Of a DNA stretch of 64,000 nucleotides, positions 37,506 through 46,230 are shown piece by piece; the stretch's first letter is position 1, and every line of letters starts with the position of its first letter. The stretch comes from Elusimicrobia bacterium GWC2_64_44 (GTDB lineage: Bacteria; Elusimicrobiota; Elusimicrobia; Elusimicrobiales; UBA9959), in the NCBI GenBank assembly GCA_001799845.1, contig MGUG01000005.1:43662-107661 (forward strand). Direction: 5' to 3'. The notes below the pieces were generated by a model. That model saw only the letters and a list, made by a program, of their open reading frames with translations, was not told the DNA's origin and searched no databases. The position numbers and the translations under genes were made by a program.

Positions 37506-39071
37506 TTAAACCGCGTCTCCCGGTCGTTCTTCCACGCTGCCGCTAGGCTTAAGCGGCTCCTCGATGTCGCGGAGATACTTTTTCTCGAGCGTGTCGGTCT
37601 TGTGGTCAAGTGAGAACAGGCGCTTGTCCAGTTTTTCACATTTTTCCAGGGCCAGGAAAGCCGCTTGCTGGGCGTTCTTGATCTTGCCACCCGCGGCTTG
37701 CCAGATCGCCTTAAGGGCGGAGAGTTTAGCAGAGGCGGCAGCCATAACTTCCTCCCGCATCTTCCGGGAAGTATGCCCAAGGAGTTCGTGCGCTTCACGG
37801 ATCACCTTATCCGCTTCCGCGAGCACAAGATCCTTTGCCGAAGAGACTTCTAGGCAAAGCTGGTCCATCGACTCATTAACGTTTAAGACCTCACTTTCAA
37901 GCTTCCCCAGCCGTAGCGCCGTTTCGGATTCTGCTTTCTCCCGCAGGCCGCGCTCGTCCGAGATCAGGCCGCTAACTCCCGCTTTATTTTCATAGAACGA
38001 GAGCTCTGTCGCTTCGCAGCGTTCCTTTACGGCGTCCAGTTTCTTCAGCGCCATGTTCAAGGCTCCGGCGCAGGACTCCGCGCGGCGTTTAAACTCAGCG
38101 AACTCAGCCTCGTACTCCTGTCTGCAGCCAACGGTTTCACATTCTATTTTGGTCAGCCGCGCACGCGCTTCGGACTCCAGTTTTTTCCGCTGCCCCCGCT
38201 CAGCCGCCACCAGGGTCCGCACTTCAGCGTTATTTTCAGACACCAGTCGTTCCAGTGACTGAAGGTGCTCCTGCAGATCCCCCAGCTCGCCAAGCGTTCC
38301 CTTCAGCCCGGCCGCGTACGTCTCTCCTCGGCGGGTCAGCTCGGCAAGTTCCGTTTCATGCGATCGCAGAATACCCGCTGTCACGCTTTCTATCTTTCCG
38401 AACCTCTCTTCTATTTCTGACTCGAACTTTTTCCTGCGGCGACTCTCTTCCTCGGAGAAAGCCTGTGCCGTTTTTTCCATCGCTGAAGCCGCGCCCGCCA
38501 GCGTCGCCCGCAGCTCCGTATCCAGCGAAGCCGCCCACCGGCGGATCTCGTCGGCGCCGGCCGCGCCCGCGCGGCGGTCGGCTCCGGCGGCACGTTCCAT
38601 TTCCGCGGCGTGCTCCGCCATTTCAGCGGCCTTGCTCTCTGCGCAATTCCGGACGCCCGTTATCAGGTCCTTCAGCTCGTTCTCGCTGTTCTCGATCATC
38701 CGCTTCAGGTTAGCCTCAAGGCCCGGGACCTGCGCTGTTTTTTTCAGCAACTCCCCCATTCCGGCTTCAAGAGCGGCAAGTCTATTATTAACAGCCGCTC
38801 CAGAATCCGGGACCCCGCTCTGAGAGGCCGCCACACGCCTCGTTTCGGCTTCGGTCTCAAGCCGCTTTATTTTCATTTCCAGTTCGGCCAGCTTGTTCTT
38901 CAGACCAGTAACGTCCTGCTGCGGCTTGGCAAACTCCGGAGGGGCAAGAGGTTCCGACTTAAACTGAGATGCCGCGCCTGCAGCGTCTTCCGAGGACTTA
39001 AGGAAGGAAAAGACCGACCCGCCCTTGAGACGTTCGAAGATCTTATCCGCCTTATTCGATTCGTCGTTCAT
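37506..39071 (-). CDS. Long coiled-coil protein in motor cluster
   Basis: 521 aa heptad-rich; N-terminal FERLKGGSVFSFLK. Confidence 0.7.
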   Translation of the reverse strand: MNDESNKADKIFERLKGGSVFSFLKSSEDAAGAASQFKSEPLAPPEFAKPQQDVTGLKNKLAELEMKIKRLETEAETRRVAASQSGVPDSGAAVNNRLAALEAGMGELLKKTAQVPGLEANLKRMIENSENELKDLITGVRNCAESKAAEMAEHAAEMERAAGADRRAGAAGADEIRRWAASLDTELRATLAGAASAMEKTAQAFSEEESRRRKKFESEIEERFGKIESVTAGILRSHETELAELTRRGETYAAGLKGTLGELGDLQEHLQSLERLVSENNAEVRTLVAAERGQRKKLESEARARLTKIECETVGCRQEYEAEFAEFKRRAESCAGALNMALKKLDAVKERCEATELSFYENKAGVSGLISDERGLREKAESETALRLGKLESEVLNVNESMDQLCLEVSSAKDLVLAEADKVIREAHELLGHTSRKMREEVMAAASAKLSALKAIWQAAGGKIKNAQQAAFLALEKCEKLDKRLFSLDHKTDTLEKKYLRDIEEPLKPSGSVEERPGDAV

Positions 39072-39099
39072 AATAGCGATAGGGAAAAGTCTCAGGCCC

Positions 39100-40659
39100 T
39101 TATGCCGCGCTCCCGCTTTCCCCCATAACGCTGCGGGTCTTTTCCGCTATTTCCTTCCTGGCGGCATCAAGCTGTTCTTTTTCGCGCTTAAGCTCCGCGG
39201 CCATTACCTCTATGGCGGCGAATTTCTCACGTATGACCACGCCCGAAACTCCGGTAAGGGAGGAAAGCCTGTCTCCACCGACTTGCGTCACAAGGGAAAC
39301 AAGGGTATTCTCGTAACCACCAAGGCGTTTTGAAACATATTCGATAGACGAGCATACGGTTCCGATCTGCCGCAGCGTAGCCAACGCGCCGGCGTAGTTG
39401 GCGCTAAGCCGCGCGAACTGCTCACGGTTCTTTTCCTGAAGGTCCGTCATAAAGCGCTCAAGAGCCTTGTCTACGATGAGCCCGACATTTTCCAACGCCG
39501 ATTCCATGGTCCTTTTGTTGCCGTTAATGGCCTGGTCAAGCCCCTGTTCCAGCGCTTTTGCCTTTTTCTCGAACCCTTCAGCTATAATGCTGAAGTCGGA
39601 GACCTTTTCCCAGAAATGTTCAGCCTGCTCCTTATGTGCGTGCCTTATCGTCGCCAATTCCCCGCCGAGTTCCCTTAAATGCACGCTATACTCCTCCAGA
39701 TTTATGCTGGACAGGGCTTTCTCCAGGGAAGATATCTTCGCGGCGGCCTCCGAGAACGCCTGAAGACTCGCCTCTTCCTGAGAGCGCAAGGTATCTATGT
39801 TTCTGGTCAGCGCCGAAACCTTTTTATCCAGTTCGTCCGCCCGCGCATTATAGTTTATGCCGCCTTCCTTCACCGAGGATTCGTTCCTGGCGCCCACCGC
39901 TATCACCGAGTCGCGCAGTTGCAGGAAACCGTCTTCGCATGTCCTGCGGGTTTCGTCCAGCTTTCTCTCCAGTTCCGCGCTCCGCGACATGGACCGCTTT
40001 GCCTGGTCCTGCAACAGGCGTATGTCTTCATCGCGCTTCTTCCTCTCCTCTTCCAGGACCTTGGGCAACTCGGCAGCCATGCTCTTAACTTCCAGCCGGT
40101 AATTCTTCATCTCCCCCGCATGCGCGGCGCCCAGCGTTTTTAAGGCATCCAGCCGCGACACGAGACCCGCCAGAACGGACATCATGCCGCCGGTTCTTTT
40201 TTCCGCGGCGGCCCCGGCCGCGGCGGCTTGCCGCGACAGGTTATCAGCCAATACCCCGGGGATGTTCTTCGCTATAGCCTCTATCCGGGCATTAAGTTCC
40301 GCTACCTGCTCCGGGCTGGCCGACGGCGCCGGATTCAGACCGGCTAGTTTGGTCTCCACCGTGGCGGTCAGGTTCTTTTCAAGCAGGTCTATGCGGGCTT
40401 CAAGGGCGGTTATCTGCTTGGTAGTCACCGCGGGCACGGGAACGTGCGGAGCGGAGTTCAACCCGGCCAGTTTGGTTTCCACCAGGGAAATCAGGTTCTT
40501 TTCAAGCAGGTTGAGGCGGTCCTTAAGGGCGGTTATTTGCTCCTTAGGGACTTCCGGCGCGGGAGCAGGCCAGGCCGGGGATTGGGGAGCGATAGCCGAA
40601 AAAACGGAATTTCCGTTGAGTTCTCCCGCCAGTCCGCGGCTTTTTTTATAGTCAGGCAT
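39100..40659 (-). CDS. Long coiled-coil protein in motor cluster with N-terminal internal repeats
   Basis: 519 aa; repeats KEQITALKDRLNLLEKNLISLVETKLAGLN / TKQITALEARIDLLEKNLTATVETKLAGLN; N-terminal ELNGNSVFSAI. Confidence 0.7.
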   Translation of the reverse strand: MPDYKKSRGLAGELNGNSVFSAIAPQSPAWPAPAPEVPKEQITALKDRLNLLEKNLISLVETKLAGLNSAPHVPVPAVTTKQITALEARIDLLEKNLTATVETKLAGLNPAPSASPEQVAELNARIEAIAKNIPGVLADNLSRQAAAAGAAAEKRTGGMMSVLAGLVSRLDALKTLGAAHAGEMKNYRLEVKSMAAELPKVLEEERKKRDEDIRLLQDQAKRSMSRSAELERKLDETRRTCEDGFLQLRDSVIAVGARNESSVKEGGINYNARADELDKKVSALTRNIDTLRSQEEASLQAFSEAAAKISSLEKALSSINLEEYSVHLRELGGELATIRHAHKEQAEHFWEKVSDFSIIAEGFEKKAKALEQGLDQAINGNKRTMESALENVGLIVDKALERFMTDLQEKNREQFARLSANYAGALATLRQIGTVCSSIEYVSKRLGGYENTLVSLVTQVGGDRLSSLTGVSGVVIREKFAAIEVMAAELKREKEQLDAARKEIAEKTRSVMGESGSAA

Positions 40660-40675
40660 AATGATATCTCCGGTA

Positions 40676-42184
40676 TCAGGCGCCGGCCTGCTCGCTGGAC
40701 AGCATAAATTTCCGGGTGTCTGAAGGCTTCAGTATCTTTCCTTCCTGTATCAGCTCGGCCATTACCCGCATTATACGTTCCAGCGCCTCTTCCGTCTTTT
40801 CCGGGGAGGGCGCGCCGTAACTCATGCTCTGCTCCACCATCTGCCAGGTCTTTTCGGCCATCTGCCCCTTGATCTTCTCCTTCACATCGGACGGCAGGTC
40901 AAAAAGCGCGGAGGCCCACTCTTCGGCCTTGATCGAGGTCACAAGGAAGGAAAGGTCCCTGTCACTGAACATGCCTATATCGTCCGGCAGCAGTATGGAT
41001 TTGCGCACCTCCGCGGCCAGTTCGGGATGCTTTTTGGTAAGTTCATCCAGCATCCCGCGCTTGGCGCGCAGGTTCACGTTCTCTATCACGCTCAGCGCTC
41101 CTTCAATTCCGCCTACCGCGCCGCTCAGGCGTCTTTCCAGCTCGTCTTTAAGGGTAATTATTACGTCAGGCTCAATGAACCGTATCTTGGCCATGTTAAT
41201 GATAACGTCGGAAGCGAAAGAGGCCGGAAGCCTTTTAATGAACTCGCCCCGCACGTCCTGCTGAAGGTGCCCCGCCACCAGCGCCACATTGGCCGGGTCT
41301 TCGCTCACCATCATATTTACAAGGAACGGCACCTGGTCGAGGCGGATGTCGAATACGACCCCCCCGCTCTCGTCACGGGAGACGGTCCCGCCGCCTTCGG
41401 GCTGCGCCCCGCCGCCGGTGGCGGCAAGCGCCGGCTGACCGGCGTCCGGCATACCAGGCGCGCCGTTCTTACCCAGCTCCATAGTTATCTGGTGGCTCTG
41501 CTGCACTTTCGCCATGGTGCTCATGGCGCCGGCGAGTTTCAGAAAACCCACAGCAACGACTACCATGGCGATTACAGCTATCAAGGTAAGCATTACGTAT
41601 TTGAGGACCATGCTTATGGCCTCCGGGGTATACCAGATAGTGCGCCAGAGCGGCGCAAAAGGGGCCTTTATTACGGACATCTGGTCTCCCCTCTTAACGT
41701 CCAGCATCAGCATTTCAGAAACGACCTTGCGGATATTCTCGGCGTCCAGTTCCGGCAGGTCCCGGTTGACGATGATACTGACGGACATCTTCTTAACTAT
41801 GGCCGAGGGATACTGCATCTGCCTGTTATAGGATTTATTTTCCGTACCGCCCGTACCGTAAGCCGGGAAACCGGGCATAAGGTAGTCCCCCGATTGCGCG
41901 TCCCCCCCGGCGCCCTGCCATTTGAAAGGATTATTCTTGTCCTGCGAGACCGCGGAGGTGACATCCATTTTTTCGGTGCGGCTGAAATCCATAGTGGCCT
42001 CGACCACCACCTTGGCCTGGTTGGGGCCGAGCAGGCGCACCAGCACCTCGTCCACCTTCTGTTCAAGCGCGCGCTCGTACTTGGCCTTATCCTCGAAAGG
42101 CAGGGACTGCGCAAAAAGACCCGGCACCTGGAGGAACAAGAGGGCCGCTGCGATAACCGCCGTATTTCTTCCTATTTTTTTCAT
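40676..42184 (-). CDS. FliF (C-terminal ring-building/TM part)-FliG fusion protein
   Basis: FliF-like FEDKAKYERALEQKVDEVLVRLLGPNQAKVVVEATMDFSRTEKMDV...MSVSIIVNRDLPELDAENIRKVVSEMLMLDVKRGDQMSVIKAPFAP + TM; then FliG-like VSEDPANVALVAGHLQQDVRGEFIKRL...LPDDIGMFSDRDLSFLVTSIKAEEWASALFDLPSDVKEKIKGQM. Confidence 0.85.
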   Translation of the reverse strand: MKKIGRNTAVIAAALLFLQVPGLFAQSLPFEDKAKYERALEQKVDEVLVRLLGPNQAKVVVEATMDFSRTEKMDVTSAVSQDKNNPFKWQGAGGDAQSGDYLMPGFPAYGTGGTENKSYNRQMQYPSAIVKKMSVSIIVNRDLPELDAENIRKVVSEMLMLDVKRGDQMSVIKAPFAPLWRTIWYTPEAISMVLKYVMLTLIAVIAMVVVAVGFLKLAGAMSTMAKVQQSHQITMELGKNGAPGMPDAGQPALAATGGGAQPEGGGTVSRDESGGVVFDIRLDQVPFLVNMMVSEDPANVALVAGHLQQDVRGEFIKRLPASFASDVIINMAKIRFIEPDVIITLKDELERRLSGAVGGIEGALSVIENVNLRAKRGMLDELTKKHPELAAEVRKSILLPDDIGMFSDRDLSFLVTSIKAEEWASALFDLPSDVKEKIKGQMAEKTWQMVEQSMSYGAPSPEKTEEALERIMRVMAELIQEGKILKPSDTRKFMLSSEQAGA

Positions 42185-42213
42185 AAACACAACGCTCCAT
42201 CCTGAAAATCGGA

Positions 42214-42951
42214 TCACAGGAAAGCCTGCAAGCGCCGCTCTACCACCAGCGGCACGCTTCCCTTCATTATCTCAAGCACACCTTCCAGTATCATGGTCTT
42301 AAGGCGCACCTGCATCCAGACCTTGGCCCGCATTTTCCCCGCTATGGGTACGCAGACCATGTTGGCGAAGAAGATCCCGTAAAAAGCCGAGGTTATGGCC
42401 ACCGCCATGGCCGGGCCCACGCTCTCGGGGTTGGCGAGGTCTTTCAATACCCCGATGATGCCGATGAGCGTCCCCAGAAGCCCGAACATCGGGGCCATTA
42501 CGCCCATAGTGCGGTAAACGTTGGCGACTTCGGTCATATCATCCACGCCCTGGTTTATCTCCTGTTCAAGCACCTGTCTGACGAAGTTATAGTCGTTATA
42601 TTCAAGCGCCGCTATGGCCGCCCTGTTGAGGAATCCGTCAGCCACTCCTGGATCGGCGTCTTTAAGCGCGACAAGCCCCCGCATGCGTGACTGCTCCGCG
42701 AGGTTTACTATCACGGGGATAAACTTCTCAAGGGACGCCTCGCCGGTCTCTCGGAATATCCAGCCCAGTTCGCGCGCGGCGCGGGAAACATACTTCAGAG
42801 GGGTATTTATAAGCGTGGCAACTATGGTACCGCCTATGACCACTACCACGCCATGCATATTCAGCAGGGAAGCCGAGATCTGGTTGCCGGCGAAACCGGC
42901 GAAGATAAGCCCCGCTGCGCCAGCCACACCGAGTATTGTAGTAATGTCCAT
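42214..42951 (-). CDS. motA: MotA-type stator protein
   Basis: GGTIVATLINTPLKYV; YRTMGVMAPMFGLLGTLIGIIGVLKDLANPESVGPAMAVAITSAFYGIFFANMVCVPIAGKM. Confidence 0.92.
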   Translation of the reverse strand: MDITTILGVAGAAGLIFAGFAGNQISASLLNMHGVVVVIGGTIVATLINTPLKYVSRAARELGWIFRETGEASLEKFIPVIVNLAEQSRMRGLVALKDADPGVADGFLNRAAIAALEYNDYNFVRQVLEQEINQGVDDMTEVANVYRTMGVMAPMFGLLGTLIGIIGVLKDLANPESVGPAMAVAITSAFYGIFFANMVCVPIAGKMRAKVWMQVRLKTMILEGVLEIMKGSVPLVVERRLQAFL

Positions 42952-42983
42952 ATATTTCCTCCGCGGCCGCGTTCCGCCCTGCC

Positions 42984-43925
42984 TTAAGACTTGACCGGGA
43001 CCTTGAACCAGAATGTCGACCCTTTCCCAAGGCCCGGGCTGGCCGCGCCAATATCACCTTGGTGGGCGCGCACTACTTCCTGCGCTATCGACAGCCCCAG
43101 CCCCCAGCCCTGCTTGCGCAACTTCTCGTCCTTCTGGTGTTTGGCCTGGTAAAACTTCTCGAAGATCTTCTTCGTCTCGCTGGAATGTATCCCTATGCCG
43201 GCATCCTTCACCATCGTAACCACATATTTCCCCTCGCGGCGGAAAGAGATCTCGACTTTCTTGTCGGCGGGCGTGAATTTAATAGCGTTATTAACGAGGT
43301 TCATAAAGACCTGCGAGAGCCTGAACTTATCTCCGTCGACGAGAACACCCTCGGGGAAGTCGTGCACCACCAGGTCCACGCCCTTCTTCTGCGCGTTTAT
43401 GGAAAGACCGGGGAGGATATCCTTAGCCATCTCCGGAAAAAAGAAGTCCGTTTTTTCCATCTTAAGCTTCCCGGCCTCTATCATGGCCAGGTCGGTAAGG
43501 TCCGCTATCAGGCGGCCCAACTGGTCCGTGGAGCTTACGATGTTCTTCAGGTACATCGCCTCGCGTTCGCCCACGTTCTTCTTAAGCAGCAGTTCGCTGA
43601 ACCCCCTTATCGACGCCAACGGGGTACGCACGTCATGCACGACCATGGAAAGGAATTTGGACTTCATCTCGTTAAGGCGGCCCAGTTCCTGGTTGGAAAG
43701 AGAAAGTTTTACAGACATTCCCTCCAGCTCCTGTTTACGCTGGTAAAGCTGTCCCTGCGCCAGGGCTATGCGCTCCATATACTGCTGTATGACCATATTG
43801 GAGAAATGCTGCCGCTGGTTAAAGAAAGAAGACTGCATGAACCCGGACACCTGCGCGACGACAAGGAACCCCGCTCCCAGGAGGAGCAGAGACAAGGGGA
43901 TGAGCGCGATTATCAATATCTCCAT
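42984..43925 (-). CDS. Membrane sensor histidine kinase
   Basis: TM; SKFLSMVVHDVRTPLASIRGFSELLL; NLVNNAIKFTPADKKVEI; GWGLGLSIAQEVV. Confidence 0.92.
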   Translation of the reverse strand: MEILIIALIPLSLLLLGAGFLVVAQVSGFMQSSFFNQRQHFSNMVIQQYMERIALAQGQLYQRKQELEGMSVKLSLSNQELGRLNEMKSKFLSMVVHDVRTPLASIRGFSELLLKKNVGEREAMYLKNIVSSTDQLGRLIADLTDLAMIEAGKLKMEKTDFFFPEMAKDILPGLSINAQKKGVDLVVHDFPEGVLVDGDKFRLSQVFMNLVNNAIKFTPADKKVEISFRREGKYVVTMVKDAGIGIHSSETKKIFEKFYQAKHQKDEKLRKQGWGLGLSIAQEVVRAHQGDIGAASPGLGKGSTFWFKVPVKS

Positions 43926-43933
43926 AAAACGAC

Positions 43934-45649
43934 CTACTGCCACCCCTGGGCATCCATGAACTTCTTCGTGACCTGGTCGTCAGGCTTAAGCTCCATGGCC
44001 TTCTGATACGCCTGTTTCGCCTTCTCCTTGTCGCCCATCATGTAATAGGCGGAGCCCAGCCTGGTCCAGACCACGGGGTTCTGCTCGTCCAGCACCGACA
44101 CTTCCTCACATTCCTTGGCTGCCGCGTCGAACTGCTGTATATAGAAGCCTTTGGCGGCTTTCCTCAGTTTCTCCTTTATCAGGGATTCTTTGGGCAGTAT
44201 TTCATCGCGCCGCACGTGTATCTTCACCAGGTCGCTCATAACATACAGCAGTTCTTCGAACATCGGGTCTCCGCGCATATTCGCGCCCAGGGCGGCGTGG
44301 GCCAGCAGCAACGCCCGGAGGTCCTTACCCTCTATATACGCCGCTATGGCCTCCGTCCCTACCCTGGACTGCTCCGTAGCCATTGAAAGCAGTTGCTCCC
44401 GGGCCGGGACATCGGCCAGCTTAAGGCCTGCGATGACCGCGGAGAGCCGTTTATGCCTGGCGCCCCAGTCCCCTTCCTTAAGGCCGGGTTCAAGGTTGAA
44501 AGCTTTGTCGATATTGTTTTTCGCGGAAACATATCTGTACGCGGCCAGATCCTTCAGGGCCAGCTCAAGGAAATCCTTGGCGAACATATCCAGTTCTTCT
44601 ATCTTTTCCTTCCGGGCCACCAGTTTCGCTTTTTCCACGCGCTGCGTCCTGCCCGCGAGAGGCTGTTTTACCGCCGGCGCGCCGAACCGCATGGAAACTC
44701 CGAGTTTATGCATAGCGCCCAGTTCCCCGTAAGGGGACATAGAATAATCTATATCCGTGAACGAAAGCCGGAACCCCACGCCGAAACGCAGCCCTGTCCC
44801 CATTTCCTGCCCGGTACGGTACCCGGCCCGGAGGGAGAGCAGCTGGAACGCAACATATTCCGCGCCGATAGAGACGCAGTAATCCTCATCGTTCGAGTAG
44901 GTCTGGTCCAGGCTGAGTATCATGCTGGCGCTGCCGCCAGGATGCGAATGCCAGGAACCGCCGAGCGTGGCGGACATGGGCAAAGGAGAAGACCGCTTAT
45001 CGAACGTCAGCCCGGGGCCGATATTCTTTACCGCCATGGCCACGCGGAACTCCTGCGCCGGAGCCGCGCTCATCCAGTATTTGTCCGGCCGTATGTAATA
45101 GATGGCGCCCAGGTCGACCGCACCCGTGTTGGCGGAAGCGTTGTCCAGACGCTCGCTTATTAATTTTACGCCCGCGCCAACGTTCAGCACGGGCCGGGAG
45201 ATCTCGTCCTTAAGCAGGGTGCGGCCATAAGCGCCGCCAACCGCAATGTCGGAAGATCCCACCTTTCCTGTCTTCGCTCCCTGAGCGTCATAGCCCTGAA
45301 AAGGCGACACGCTGAGCCGGGTAAGATTAAAGCCGAGGGTGGCCCCGTACCTCATCGGATAAACCATGGATAGATACTGGTTGGTCACGTCTTCCATCGA
45401 GTCGTTGTATGTCGCGGAAAATTCCGGGCTTTCCACGCTGCCCAGGCCGGCCGGGTTCCACCAGGCGGAGTAGGCGTCCTCGGTTACGGCAGTATAAGCC
45501 TCCCCCATGCCTGTGCCGCGGGGGCTTGGAGAGAATTTAAGAAAAGACGCGGCGGAAGAGCCCGCATCCCCGGAGCTGGCCGGGAAAGGGAAAATGCCAC
45601 CGGCCAGACATATGGCCGCGAAAGCTATTTTTCTTATTCCTCTCTTCAT
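43934..45649 (-). CDS. PorV/UPF0164-like outer-membrane barrel fused to C-terminal TPR
   Basis: SSAASFLKFSPSPRGTGMGEAYTAVTEDAYSAWWNPAGLGSV; C-terminal VWTRLGSAYYMMGDKEKAKQAYQKAMELKPDD. Confidence 0.8.
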   Translation of the reverse strand: MKRGIRKIAFAAICLAGGIFPFPASSGDAGSSAASFLKFSPSPRGTGMGEAYTAVTEDAYSAWWNPAGLGSVESPEFSATYNDSMEDVTNQYLSMVYPMRYGATLGFNLTRLSVSPFQGYDAQGAKTGKVGSSDIAVGGAYGRTLLKDEISRPVLNVGAGVKLISERLDNASANTGAVDLGAIYYIRPDKYWMSAAPAQEFRVAMAVKNIGPGLTFDKRSSPLPMSATLGGSWHSHPGGSASMILSLDQTYSNDEDYCVSIGAEYVAFQLLSLRAGYRTGQEMGTGLRFGVGFRLSFTDIDYSMSPYGELGAMHKLGVSMRFGAPAVKQPLAGRTQRVEKAKLVARKEKIEELDMFAKDFLELALKDLAAYRYVSAKNNIDKAFNLEPGLKEGDWGARHKRLSAVIAGLKLADVPAREQLLSMATEQSRVGTEAIAAYIEGKDLRALLLAHAALGANMRGDPMFEELLYVMSDLVKIHVRRDEILPKESLIKEKLRKAAKGFYIQQFDAAAKECEEVSVLDEQNPVVWTRLGSAYYMMGDKEKAKQAYQKAMELKPDDQVTKKFMDAQGWQ

Positions 45650-45834
45650 AGACTATCCCTGTTAATAGTCTATAGCAGTGGAGGGTTCAAATCCCGAAGA
45701 AATTACGAAAGGTGTTCATTAACTACGAAACACAATAGAGCGGACTGCCGCGGAACTTATCCAGACGCGGCCCGGCATCACGGCGGCACCCCTGCCGCGA
45801 ACAGGCTGGCTGGCTTTATAATGGCAGGATACAG

Positions 45835-46227
45835 CTAGGAACGGCCGCTGATTATCTCCACGGCTTTCTCAAGAACTTTTTCAGGCGGTATCATTTTAGG
45901 GAAAAAGCACACGAATCCGCGCGCCGAAGCAAAAACCTTATTCAACTCGTCGTCCATGAAGTTTTCCCCGGTCATTACCACGAAAGGGATACTATTCAGC
46001 CTGGGGTCCTTAACCGCCCGTTTGTTCAGCTCGAGCACAAATTCCTTCCCGGACATTTCCGGCATTGAAACGTCAAGAACGATGAAATCAGGGATTCCAA
46101 TCCGCAGTTGTTCAAGGGCCTGAAGGCCGTTCATCGCAAGTTCCACTTCGTACCCGGCATCCTCGAAGATATACTTGAACAATTCAAGAATGGTCCGTTC
46201 ATCATCTACGATAAGGATTTTAGCCAT
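45835..46227 (-). CDS. Response regulator, receiver-only
   Basis: KILIVDDERTILELFKYIF...PDFIVLDVSMPEMSGKEFV...VVMTGE. Confidence 0.9.
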   Translation of the reverse strand: MAKILIVDDERTILELFKYIFEDAGYEVELAMNGLQALEQLRIGIPDFIVLDVSMPEMSGKEFVLELNKRAVKDPRLNSIPFVVMTGENFMDDELNKVFASARGFVCFFPKMIPPEKVLEKAVEIISGRS

Positions 46228-46230
46228 AAG

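Noticed and set aside
36805-42951. Zorya-type anti-phage defence (ZorA/ZorB = MotA/MotB-like)
   Set aside because: MotA here is only 245 aa without the long ZorA tail, no ZorC/ZorD/ZorE-like helicase or nuclease nearby, and a FliF-FliG rotor is present.
36805-42951. TolQ/TolR/ExbBD or Agl-Glt type motor
   Set aside because: MotA and MotB sequences are stator-type with an OmpA domain, and a FliG-like rotor is encoded between them; no Tol/Glt partners seen.
45670-45710. tRNA-like T-arm GAGGGTTCAAATCCCGAA
   Set aside because: Only a 3-bp T-stem and no acceptor, D or anticodon stems around it; chance match.
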